Shown: positions 25,530 to 35,448 of the stretch, in pieces
Layout: each line of letters opens with the position of its first letter
Numbering within the stretch: the first letter of the stretch is position 1
Assembly: GCA_950106755.1 (NCBI GenBank)
Contig: OX467089.1
Coordinates: 28,439,345 to 28,503,344, forward strand
Reading direction: 5' to 3'
From: Climacium dendroides
Lineage: Eukaryota; Streptophyta; Bryopsida; Hypnales; Climaciaceae
Length of the DNA stretch: 64,000 nt
Notes under the pieces: generated by a model
The model's database searches: none
The model's input: only the letters and a program-made list of their open reading frames with translations
What the model was told of the DNA's origin: nothing
Program-made: the position numbers and the translations under genes

Positions 25530-26330
25530 AGGATTCATTGAAAAAAATATTTTAAAAGAACCCTATTGCTTTCCTACACTTTGTCAATTGAAAATTTGAA
25601 ATGGGTTTTAAAAAAAATCCTCTAAAAATCATGCTGTATTTAATAGAAACCAAACCAATAAATTATATCGTTTTGACGTGGAAGCATGTCCGAAAACATA
25701 ACACACAAGTTGCAAATCTTTGAAATAATAAGGATTCATGGAAAAATGAAGTTTAAGAGAACCCTATTGCTTCCCCACACTTTTTCAAGTGAAATGGGTT
25801 TTAAAAAAAAGACTCTAAAAATCATGTTGTATTTAATAGAAACCAAACCAATAAATTATATCGATTTGACGTGGAAGCATGTCCGAAAACATAACATACA
25901 AGTTGCAAATCTTTGAAATAATAAGGATTCATGGAAAAATGAAGTTTAAGAGAACCCTATTGCTTCCCCACACTTTTTCAAGTGAAATGGATTTAAAAAA
26001 AAGAGACTCTAAAAATCATGCTGTATTTAATAGAAACCAAACCAATAAATTATATCGTTTTAACATGGAAGCATGTCCAAAAACATAACACACAAGTTGC
26101 AAATCTTTGAAATAATTCGGATTCATGGAAAAATGAAGTTTAAGAGAACCCTATTGCTTCCCCACACTTTTTCAAGTGAAATGGGTTTTAAAAAAAAGAC
26201 TCTAAAAATCATACTATATTTAATAGAAACCAAACCAATAAATTATATCATTTTGATGTGGAAGCATGTCCAAAAACATAACACACAAGTTGCAAATCTT
26301 CGAAATAATTAGGATTCATGGAAAAATTAA
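25530..26330. repeat. Tandem repeat, four units of 193-201 bp
   Basis: The unit start AGGATTCAT recurs near 25530, 25731, 25924, 26119 and 26312. Units share AAGAGAACCCTATTGCTTCC and GTGGAAGCATGTCC. Unit 1 is the most diverged. The repeated open frame over it (beginning MSENIT or similar) is a repeat artefact. Confidence 0.93.
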
Positions 26331-26472
26331 TTTTGCAAACATTGCAAAAAGAAATTGAAAGTGCATGTAGTATAATTCCTGTGTATAAAAACCTTGAGTT
26401 CACTTCTAAATTAATAATTTGTTCAATGTTTCAAAAACATGATATGAAATGATTTTGTAAACTACAGAAATA

Positions 26473-26533
26473 CCTAAACCGCAAACCCTAAACCCTACAG
26501 ACCCTAAACCCTATAGACCCTAAACCCTAAACC
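26473..26533. repeat. Telomere-like CCCTAAA block, element A (transposase side)
   Basis: About eight ACCCTAA-type units, some with one changed base. Same strand sense as the block at 22191, and mirrored in element B at 40595-40650. Confidence 0.85.
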
Positions 26534-26759
26534 GTAAAATTCTTATTGATAAAATCACATGCAAACAATTGGGTGGTGCAAAAGGTTGTGTTTGTCTAAA
26601 TTTACAAACAGACCCTAACTTCACCAAAATCAAATTGACTCCAAAAATTGCAAAAGAAAAAAAGGCAATGAAGACTTTTTGCCTAGATTCTATTAGAAAT
26701 AGAATCTAGAAATTAGTGCTTAACGTTGCAAGAAAGCAACCTCATAAGTACTTAATAGC

Positions 26760-27473
26760 TTTCAGTGGCTATTTCTGTCATGAACAGTCTAGGCGGGAAT
26801 CAAAACCCAAAGGAATTTGCGGAAGGACTTCGGGATTTTGAAATTCCTTTCTACAGCTCCCGCCTTCCCGTTCACGCCTACACATTGCCGCCAAAATTGT
26901 TTTGAATGTCGTTGTATCCGCGCGCATTAGGGCACTCTCCTTCTTCGTCGCAAATGCATGGACGTTCATGCGAGATTTCACTTCTCTCATGTCATTACTG
27001 AACTCTATCAACTTCTGTACTTGTACTATCTAGAATGTCGGAGTATTGCGCTTCGAGGATCTCGGTGAACGCGCTCGTTGCCTTCCATATGTCTTCAGGT
27101 TAGAAGCCTTCAGCATTTTCAAACATTTTCATTCAATGGATTGCACATAGTTACTTTGTAAGCACATAGTAGTTTTGTGAGTGTGTATAATGTTTCTTTC
27201 AGCGCTGCCATCTATTGTCGAGTTCCTAGTTGATGAAGTTGGCAGAGTGCGTGTGTTTCCAATGTTCATTTCCCTAAAATTGAGTTGCATGATTATGAGT
27301 TCTGGACTTCCCCAATTCTTAGTGACAAGGTCTGTATTCAATGTTCAGTTCTCGACACCTGAGTTGCAGAATTTTGAGAGTACAGTGCCCGATTATCTCG
27401 CCGAGAAACTCGGAATGCGAGATCACGATTACTACGAGATTGCCAATACAGTGTCCGAGAAATCCGGAACTGT
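26760..27473 (+). promoter_or_regulatory. Probable leader/promoter region of transposase-like gene (A)
   Basis: A stretch of more balanced composition between the telomere-like block and the array. It includes GGCGGGAAT near 26793, close to an E2F-type site on the other strand. The transposase start codon follows a splice acceptor, so a 5' leader exon must lie upstream, and this region is a candidate. No firm promoter motif was identified. Confidence 0.3.
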
Positions 27474-28281
27474 TTAGGTCGAGTCGACCTGAATACGAAC
27501 TACGGTACATGAATAATTTATTAATGCACTTCAGGTCGAGTCGACCTGAATGTGAGATTGTCTACATTAGTAATTCGTTCATGCACTTCAGGTCGACTCG
27601 ACCTGAACTAACGTATATGATAGTAAGTAAAGTAATCTGAAACGTATCCTAGGTATATTGAATAGTTTTGTCATCGAATATCATTAATGAAATGGTATAT
27701 ATGGCATTTCAGATCGAGTCGACCTAAACCGTATCATTAATTGTAATTTCGTTCAAGTGAAAATCTCGTAGATGTCCTTCTGACATTCCCGATACTCACA
27801 GATTTAGTCACCAAGAATTGTGTACGTAATGATAATAGTATGCAGATGGAATTCGGTTCACTGTATATCCTGATTTCAGGTCGGTTCGATCTGAAGTGTA
27901 GGTATTCCCAACACAGACATCAATTAGAGAAGTTCGAGATTTTTATAGGAATAAAATAGGGAATTCCCATCGAATTGAACAAATGAAGATGGATTCATTC
28001 TCTCAGAGTACAAGGGACACTTCAGGTCGATCCGAGCTGAAGTTCAGGATTGTACTCAATTTTCTTACGCTTATATTTTCGGCTATCGAAAATTATACAA
28101 GGCAGGGGTCAGACACTTCAGGTCGATTCGACCTGAAAACATAGTTTACAAATATCTGAATTTATAAGGAATTTTAATGAATGATGTCAATTGCAGTTGA
28201 AACCTAGGCTTCAACAAATAGGTTTGTTGGTGTCATAGATGTAGCTATAACATTTGGTCATTCAGGTCGGATCGACCTGAA
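27474..28281. repeat. Palindrome array upstream of transposase-like gene (element A, 8 sites)
   Basis: Eight palindromes of TCAGGTCGANTCGACCTGA type start at about 27474, 27530, 27587, 27708, 27875, 28021, 28117 and 28261. Three have the GAGTCGAC or GACTCGAC centre; 28021 has one arm damaged (GAGCTGAA). The last site ends 72 bp before the start codon. Same motif as the array at 20931-22029, so one factor could act on both divergent gene groups. Confidence 0.92.
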
Positions 28282-28352
28282 CATGAATGAAACTACATGA
28301 TCTATGCTTCAATTCACTTATCCTGTTTCACATTGCATTTTTACAGGTATCC

Positions 28353-31244
28353 ATGGATACTATAGATGACCCTGATGACATGGACGTGTCATCGGGTTCT
28401 GAATCCAGTGAATTCAGACATGATGAAGAGGATTTCATGGCATCTTCAGAAGACGAATTCCAGAATGTCGAAGTAATGAATGTTGGGGTCCTGGAATACA
28501 AAGGTCTACCGCATCGGCTTTGGAATACTCAAGTTGTCACCTTGTACAATGAGGCTGGAGTGCTTGTGGGTGAAGGTGTCTCTCACAGTGTGAACTCTGA
28601 CCTCGTTTTGGGTGCCAATGGCCCTCTTGGTGACACCCACGTGGCGATCCACATCTCCAAAACACATAGCGAAGAGGACCTACTAGAGGAACAAGTGTGC
28701 TCATTGTTGGCTTGGCCTATTCATCTTGTCCACTGTCGTGGAGCTAGCCTTAGAGACCATGAGGCTAGGGACAAATTCAACTGTCTCCAACAGGCTCTCT
28801 TGAATCCGCCCTCTTTGACGTCTTCGAGACCATACACAAGTATGGTCCGAAATGCGCCCCGCGAGGCAAATTTGAAATCGAAGGAGCTGCTTACTCAAGA
28901 TTCCATCCATGCAGTGTCTACTAAAATATGTTGTAGTCGCAACTGTGTTCAGCCATTTCTTAGGGATAAGATTCGAGCCTTTCGTGAACGCATGTATCGC
29001 AACTCCACGTTCAAGCACATGGCCTACATGAAAATGAATGTGCACAGGTAGGTGCATGTTGATGAGCGTGGTAGACGAATGGTGTCAATTGACAACACAC
29101 CAGTATGTATGCGAGCGTAGATGCATATAGCTGGGGTCCCTGAGGCCACATTCTATCGCTACCAATCGTACATGAGGCGTGGTCGAGAGGCAAAGGACCA
29201 TGGCAATAAGGGAACGGTGAAATCGAGGAAACACACTCAACAAGCTATAGCAACATTGAAGTGCATTTTGGAGAAAGAAGCAGATCACATGCCTCATCGT
29301 ACGAAGACCCTGAAGTCAGGAGAGAAAGTTGTGGCCAAGATCCTACCTTCTACCTTCCAATGGAAGGGTAAGATGAAAGAACTCAATGATGTCAATGCTG
29401 TTTTTGGACTGAGTGAGGTGTCAGCTTCGAACTTGAATAAGATTAGGTGCTGTAAGTTCTCTGAGTATGAGGTGAAGAAGCCTGGAGACAATTTTGTGCG
29501 ATGTGGCACATATGACAAATTGCAAGACCTCAAGAAGGGTGCTATAAGTGGGTCTCACAATGAATTGAAGTATTCTCGGAAGTTGGATAGGCACGTTGAG
29601 ATTGCTTGAGCTCATCGGGAGTTGTATTATGCAAACCGTCACCGTTCAGTAGCTTTTCCACACAAATGCCTCACAGTTATGCACGACAAGATGGATCATG
29701 CAAAGATTGCTTCTCTAGTCTTTTCCCACAGGAGTAAGGAGCTTGATGGCCTTGTGAAATTGCCTGTGTCTGTCACTGGCATGATTGCTCATGGTCATGG
29801 AGATGTGCGTTACGCACATTACGGGTTGGATCTCTTTAAACTCGATTCAAACTATACAATTGGTTCTATGGCAAAGTTGTTGCAGGATTTGGAATTGCCA
29901 TCGAAGTCTTCTTCTCGGCAATTATTTTCTGGGTCAGGGTCTTCAAATTTGTTCAGGGCAGCGCTGCAGGGTAAAGAAATGTGCGACGCGTCACTGCCAC
30001 CACCTCCAATGAATGCAGTTCCAGTAGTGCCTTTGCCTCCTTTTTTGAACGTGCAAATGGACAATGCCACCGACGACAACAAGAACATATATGTTTTCTG
30101 TTTCTGGTCTCTACTTGTTGCTAACAAGATCTTCAGAGAAGTGTATGTCAACTTCATGATTGTTGGTCACACACACGACGACATTGACACATTGTTTGGA
30201 AGATGGAGCATGCTGTTGAAGAAGGAGAACTTCCCAACAATCCTGGCGCTCATGAAGTCATTCATGGATGTTGAGTCTATTCCTACTATCCCTCACCTCA
30301 TAGAGGAGGTGCCTGATTTCAAGCGTTTCATTGCAGGAAAATGGATGGATGGTGATGAAATCCTTGTAGGACACACAAGACCGCAACAAGTGAAGTTCTA
30401 CCTAGACTCTGTTGGATGCCCAGTCATGAAGTACAAGTTGAAGTGCACGGATGAAAACTGGTTAGGCAGACAAGATCAAGCCATTAAGTTGTGGAAAGAA
30501 GACGATGAAGGACGGAGTTTGTGGCCACGTGGTGTGCCTTTGCCAGTACCACTCAACCCAATGAAAGGTGTCAATGACATTGTCAAAGGTTTATCAGGAT
30601 TCATAAACTATTGGGACGACTTGTGCAAAGCAGACATGAGTGGAGAACATCGTAGGCGCTATGAGAATGTGGTGCGCTATTGGCGTGGTGTAAAGGCAGC
30701 TCTTTAAGAGCCACTTCCTACTTCTAGTGCTCTAAAAGACGGTTTCTGGCCAACTACTCGTATTCAAGTGACAGAAGTTGATCATTTAGACAAAGATGGT
30801 GAAGATCTCGAAGAGCATGGAGAGGATGAGCTTTATGTTGGGCCCTTGAGGGATCATCCACAACCATCCTTTAGGGTGGCTCGAGATGTATACGAAGGGT
30901 ATTTTGTTGCAGTTCGCCCTACAGACGGTGACAGCAGACTAGTTTGGATTGTCAGAGCATTGTCTGATCCAAACTCTAACCCCGAGAAACCAAACTGTGT
31001 GCACATTCAGTACTTTCGGCCAACATCACGCAATCAAGAAGTTCAAGACTTCTATGAAGGATGGGATAGTGATAGAGGTTTGCTTTGGAGGGTTGATGAA
31101 ACCAAAGAACCTACGTGGGAGACAACAAATGCTTTGATTACAACATGGAAGTCTCAAAACAGAAGAGGTACTTGCCAATGCAGAATCAAGATCCCTACAG
31201 TTCAAATCGAAATCATCAACCAGAGTTTGGCTTCATATACATGA
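28353..31244 (+). pseudogene. DUF7869-type transposase-like protein (element A copy)
   Basis: About 960 codons in one frame, starting at the ATG after a tttacag splice acceptor; the homologue in B has the same layout. It contains an acidic N-terminus, a conserved GLPHRLWNTQVVTLYNEAGV region, a CCSRNCVQPF cysteine cluster, and an RNase H-like core with NVQMDNATDDNKN and VGHTHDDIDTLFGRW near 30050-30200. A C-terminal SH3/Tudor-like segment (GYFVAVRP, VWIVRAL, IQYFRPTSRNQ) follows. Acidic residues in the core are placed as in an RNase H fold, so a transposase role is likely but inferred. Four in-frame stops kill it: 29049 (TAG), 29118 (TAG), 29607 (TGA) and 30705 (TAA). At 29049 the other copy has CAG and at 29118 TGG. 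Confidence 0.85.
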
Positions 31245-31740
31245 TATGGAGAAATCATGTACATACAGTGGATGCATTTTAACTATGACATTCATATAGA
31301 GGGTATTGTTTTATTTCTACATCTTATATGAAACTATTTTCATTGCATAAGTGTTGGACCCTTAATATTATAATAGATGATAGTCGTTTTAGTTTTTTTT
31401 AGAGGATATAGGTTTCAGTTGATTGATTTTATTTTATTGTTTGATACTGCATGATTGTTTTCAAGTGTATGTTTTGTGTTTACAGAACAATGGAATTTAA
31501 ATATAGTCTTAATATATATATTTTTTAGATTCTTAAGCTATATTTTCTCTATTTTTTAATTAATTTTCTTATTTGTGTATCACTAAATATATTTTATTAG
31601 AAATTACATTGCTATTGGAGAAAAAAATGTAGTGGATATATCCACTATTTATTTGGTTAACATGTAAAGCACTTGTCACATTCTGGATAGGGGGTCCGTT
31701 GGTTGTTACAACTTTCCTACCGGCAAAGCTCACTTAATAG

Positions 31741-31857
31741 CACCAAGTCATGTTTTTTCTCTTATGCGCTCATACAAACCCAATGGGAATCGAACCCGGA
31801 CCGCTTCAATGAGATGAACAACCCCTTACAACCAACCGCGGAGCTTATGACTTGGTG
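31741..31857 (-). repeat. tRNA-like 117-bp cassette with inverted ends (element A)
   Basis: Bounded by CACCAAGTCAT and ATGACTTGGTG. On the minus strand it has a perfect pol III B box, GGTTCGATTCC (31786-31796), and an A-box-like AAGCTCCGCGGTTGG about 40 bp before it. The spacing is as in a tRNA or tRNA-derived SINE. It is not a standard tRNA: no clear acceptor stem or anticodon arm was found. The same cassette lies at the same place in element B, so it was in their common ancestor. Confidence 0.7.
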
Positions 31858-31947
31858 ATCAAAAGATGTCATTCTCTTCACTTATATAAATCAGAACATA
31901 TACCCTAAAGCAAACTTCATGTATTTGAACAGTCCATCACTGAAAAG

Positions 31948-31967
31948 ACTCTCATTTTAATGGAAAT
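31948..31967. repeat. Terminal inverted repeat, element A inner end
   Basis: ACTCTCATTTTAATGGAAA. Reverse complement of the B inner end (TTTCCATTAAAATGAGAGT, 34767-34785). Confidence 0.75.
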
Positions 31968-34770
31968 TGTGTATTACAACTAGCAAAGTTAGTGTTTGCC
32001 CACCTAAATTGGCTAACATTACAATTCACTTTTTAGAGCCTAAATGGAAAATATTATTATGAGAGGCCCTAAACCTCTCAAAATATTGAATATTGTGTTG
32101 TCTCCGCCCATAATTGTCCTCGCCCATGCAACTACGTCTCAGCATGGACTACCCGTCCACGCCCTCCCTAAAATGTGGATGGCCGCATCAGGTACCTGCA
32201 GTCATGTTTAAGATAAATTTGGATTTTGGGCAAAATTTCCTGCCCGAATTCCGAAATGGGGTCCGGACCGTCCGTTGTCGCAACCTAACTTTTTGATTTT
32301 TTCTCTCTATTGTGTTTTGAAACACGGAATCCGGAAAAGTATAACCGGATTGGTATAGAAAGAAAGGAAAAGCTAAAAGTTAGGAAGACTATGGATATAA
32401 GTCCTGAATGAACCGGAATATGGAGCGGAACGGATATCGAAAATAAATCCGGTCTAATCCCATAACCGAAGGAACGGATCCGGGATTTGCGCCCGGAAAA
32501 TCGGAAAAAAAGTAATGATTAGGTTTCCAGGGTACAAAAGAGACTGCTTTAGGGTTTGGGCTGTCATTTGCACCTGGGAGCGCTTGCGTACCTACTACGC
32601 TCTCAGTGATTTCTGTCTGTGAGAGTACGCGAGTGTGTTGTGAGTTTTTGTATTTGCAAGAGTGAAGGTGTTTGTGAGGGTGTAAGCTTCTGTTAATTTG
32701 CTTCTTTTACGCGAGTGATTGAGTTTCTTTTGTGCTGAGTGCCAAGAGGAATTGATTGCGTACCTTGGAGAGCAGCCAATTGAGGACGAGTGAGCGCTAT
32801 GAGAATCTACATGAAGATTGACACAGAAGATAGCTCGGTTGAGGCCGAAGAGGGAATTGTGAGGAAACGGGACGTGCGGCCAGGAGAGAAGTGATGTAGT
32901 GATTTGGAGAGGAGACGGATGCTGCAGTTAAAGCGCGGTAGAAATCAAGGCCAGACGAGTGTATACAAAATAGAAATCAGGGTGAAAAAGGTGGCGCCTT
33001 TAGAGCCCAGTAACAAGCGGGAGAGAGCGGAGTTAATGGAAGATCTCTCCGCCATAGGATGCGCGGGTTTTGTCGCAACGTGAATTTTTGGTTTTGATTA
33101 GCTTATCTAGAATTCAGAGCGGAAACTAGTGAAGTGGAACTGGATCTGAGTGCAAGTTATAGGAAAATCGAATATATATACGCGAAAAATGAAATAGTAG
33201 GTAGACTGAATTTTCATTCAGTTGAAAATTTCAAATTGGTCGGGACCGGAAACCCATTCGAAATTAGGGTAGATATCGGATTAGGGTTGGACTGAATGTC
33301 AAGCTGTCAAACCGGAATATAGTCATTATGACCACGGCGGAGTCTTGGGACTATTTAAAGACCAATTATGTCAGTTTTACACCTTTCATTTCCTCGCGAG
33401 GTTGGGCGCTCCTCATGTTGTTTACAGCATTTGGTACCCTCGTATCAGGAGAGTGTGATTCAGTAGAATTTTAGTACTTCCGATTGAGATCGGAGAGAGA
33501 AGAAAGGAACGGGACGTGCGGCTAGGAGCGGGTGAGGTAGAATTGGTGAGGAAATCCATGTGAGAGGAGATCCACTCCATGCCGCTGATACGTCGGAAGA
33601 GAGCGAGGTCGGCAAGATCCGGTTTGGTCAAGGTGAAACTCCGGAAGATATTTCCGGCGATTCCCTCAGATGAACAAGAGAAGGACCAACTCATAGAAGA
33701 CTTAGCTTCTATGGGTTGCCCGGGGTTCATTGAAAAACCTTGAGGATTCCGGGAGGAGAGAATGGTGAAGGAACTCTTGGGCAAATTGTCCAATGAGTTC
33801 AATAACACCTTGAGAGGGAATCCGTCCCTCTAAACTGAGGAAGTCTGGAGAGGAGTGTATGATTTCCGGGTAGGGGGTCTTGGGATGGCTGGCCGGAAGG
33901 ATGAATTCATCCGGGGGAAGTTTCATGGCATTCCCAACCTTAAGGACGGATATGCAGTTGACGACTGCATAAACGACCGACACCGTCGTCTTTTGAGGTT
34001 TCTGATTCCGATCCTCCATCCGGAGAAATCGACGAGGGTAACAATCACCTTAGGGAATACCATTTTTGGTTTCTTGAGCGGAATCCGGAACGTGGATTGG
34101 GCTCGAATCATTTTTGATCTGGTAACCCAGCTCATCGGGAGGATAGGAAAGAATAGGGCTACACCCATATGACCATACTTGTACCACCTGTACTACAACC
34201 ATCAGCTCCTGATGATTGATGAGGAGAAGGAGTGGAAGGCTGAGGGAGCTCTCCTGAAGTATGGGGAATCAGAAGAAGACGATTGTCAGAAGCGAAGAAA
34301 ATAGATTTTATCTATTTCAAATAGAATTTGAAGTAAGAAATCCATTCATAGTACATTTTCTGTATTCTGTGGGGTAGAAATAGAGAAATTACTAGAGTTA
34401 TGGATTAACAACTGTAGAGGCTCTTAATTGCGGTAAAATGGTTAAGGAGGAAGTTTGCACTTTCCGTCCTAACCGGAAACCGGAGCTTGGAGAGTTGTCC
34501 AAAAAGTATTTTCAAAGACTTTTTGTAGTATCGGAACTAGATTCGGAATCAATCCGGAACTATTCCGAACTAACGGATCCGGATTCCGGAAATGTCTAGG
34601 ATCCGGATGAAGATCCGGATAGGATCCGGAATCAACGCTATATTCAAAATTTTGGGAGTTTAGGACTCTCCCAAAATAATATTGTCGATTTTGATACCAA
34701 TACGAATGGATGTTTTGTATATAATTTAGGTTGACAAATATTAGACATACTAATTTTTTAATGTATTTTC
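31963..34770. other. Spacer between elements A and B with a CCGGA-rich retroelement fragment
   Basis: About 350 bp of flank, then from 32320 to 34650 sequence dense in CCGGA motifs like that of 54052-64000. It contains a gag-like pseudogene (33555-34304) and, at about 32940-33081, a partial duplicate of its N-terminal coding region (LSAIGCAGF). Borders of this insertion were not found. Confidence 0.55.
33555..34304 (+). pseudogene. Gag-like protein of CCGGA-rich retroelement, copy 1
   Basis: Family features: LIEDLASMGCPGFIEKP and GFREE at the start, then VWRGVYDF, FIRGKFHGIPNLKDGYAV, DRHRRLLRFLIPILHPEK, VDWARII, and PYLYHLYYNHQLL followed by an acidic end. Copies 2-4 share this order. Stops interrupt the frame near 33741 (TGA), 33831 (TAA) and 34170 (TGA). 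The acidic, C-terminal coiled-coil half seen in copy 4 is missing. I infer a gag-like structural protein of a plant retroelement; no reverse transcriptase is visible here, so the class stays open. Confidence 0.6.
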
Positions 34771-34785
34771 CATTAAAATGAGAGT
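34767..34785. repeat. Terminal inverted repeat, element B inner end
   Basis: TTTCCATTAAAATGAGAGT, followed by GTAGTGACATAC. The A inner end in reverse reads TTTCCATTAAAATGAGAGT and then CTTTTCAGTGATG, so similarity goes a little further in. Confidence 0.75.
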
Positions 34786-34877
34786 GTAGTGACATACAAA
34801 GTCTCTAATTCGAACATTAGGTCAAATTTCAAGCACCAATGCTAACATTAATATACAGAAAATCTTTACTTTTTGAA

Positions 34878-34993
34878 CACCAAGTCATGAGCTTTGAAGT
34901 TGGTTGTAAAGGATGGTTCATGTCATTCAAACGGTCTGAGTTCAATTCCCATTGAATATGAATAAGCGGTTGAGGGAGAGGCATGACTTGGTG
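34878..34993 (+). repeat. tRNA-like 116-bp cassette with inverted ends (element B)
   Basis: CACCAAGTCAT and ATGACTTGGTG bound it. The B-box-like GAGTTCAATTC (34939-34949) and A-box-like GCTTTGAAGTTGG are more degenerate than in element A. The same flanking run on its outer side (GGAAAGTTGTAACAA, then CCCCCTATCC) is shared with A. Confidence 0.65.
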
Positions 34994-35448
34994 CTGCCTA
35001 ATGACCTATGCATGCAGCTAGGAAAGTTGTAACAATCAATCGGCCCCCTATCCGAATTGTGACAATTACTTAACACAATTATCAAACACATAGTCATTAG
35101 AACCACTACCCATTTTTTCCAGTTGCTTCAAATTATCAATAATATTCGTCATAGATATTATAACATACGTGCTTCAACAAAAATAAATTAAAATATAGAA
35201 AAAAAATAAAACTCAAATGTACTTAGAAGCAATTCATTATAATTGAAATTGAATACTCTTGTTTTGTAAAAACAAAAGTTTTATTTCAAAGCATATAAAC
35301 AATACCAAACTATAAATCCAAACCAACAAAATTAAAGTATATGCCATCTACTGCAATATATAAATTCCATCCAATCATTACACACAATATGTGGATGGGA
35401 AATACAAAATAAAGCATACCACATATACCCTTATGTACATATGGCTTC
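34994..35448. other. 3' flank of transposase-like gene B
   Basis: AT-rich, no gene seen. It continues the homology with the A element flank for about 60 bp after the tRNA-like cassette and then becomes simple AT-rich sequence. Confidence 0.5.

Larger units (their letters stand above)
22326..26465. other. Repeat-rich core of element A
   Basis: No protein-coding gene was recognised. In order, it holds AT-rich sequence; a GC-rich CTGCTGCTGCG stretch (23700-23840); a proline-codon minisatellite of CCCGCCCGAACC type (24016-24250); three related about 110-bp units containing AAATGCACAACTTTC (24340-24630); an ATATCAC-type repeat (24885-25135); and a four-unit tandem repeat (25530-26330). Open frames here follow the repeats and are not credible genes. 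The order of GC-rich blocks mirrors the core of element B. Confidence 0.6.
13864..31962. mobile_element. Large TIR element A (18.1 kb)
   Basis: The ends are marked by CATTAAAATGAGAGT at 13864-13878 and its reverse complement at 31948-31962, pointing inward. The same ends bound element B. Content from left to right: gene 3 (-), gene 2 (-), gene 1 (-), palindrome array, telomere-like block, repeat-rich core, second telomere-like block, second palindrome array, transposase-like gene (+), tRNA-like cassette. The gene groups are divergent. Order and orientation mirror element B, which supports calling this one mobile unit. Target-site duplications could not be read: the outer end has TATT before the repeat and the inner end TTTC, so the exact border is uncertain by a few bases. 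All coding genes in this copy except the gene 3 fragment show frame damage. The family is not one I can name. Confidence 0.75.

Noticed and set aside
25686..26312. Three similar small ORFs starting MSENIT or MSKNIT
   Set aside because: They follow the 193-201 bp tandem repeat exactly and have no independent coding signal.
27181..27640. ORFs over the array 27474-27607
   Set aside because: Low-quality frames running into the palindromes; not conserved in element B.
31741..31857. Functional tRNA gene
   Set aside because: A- and B-box-like sequences are present but no cloverleaf with acceptor stem and anticodon arm could be drawn.
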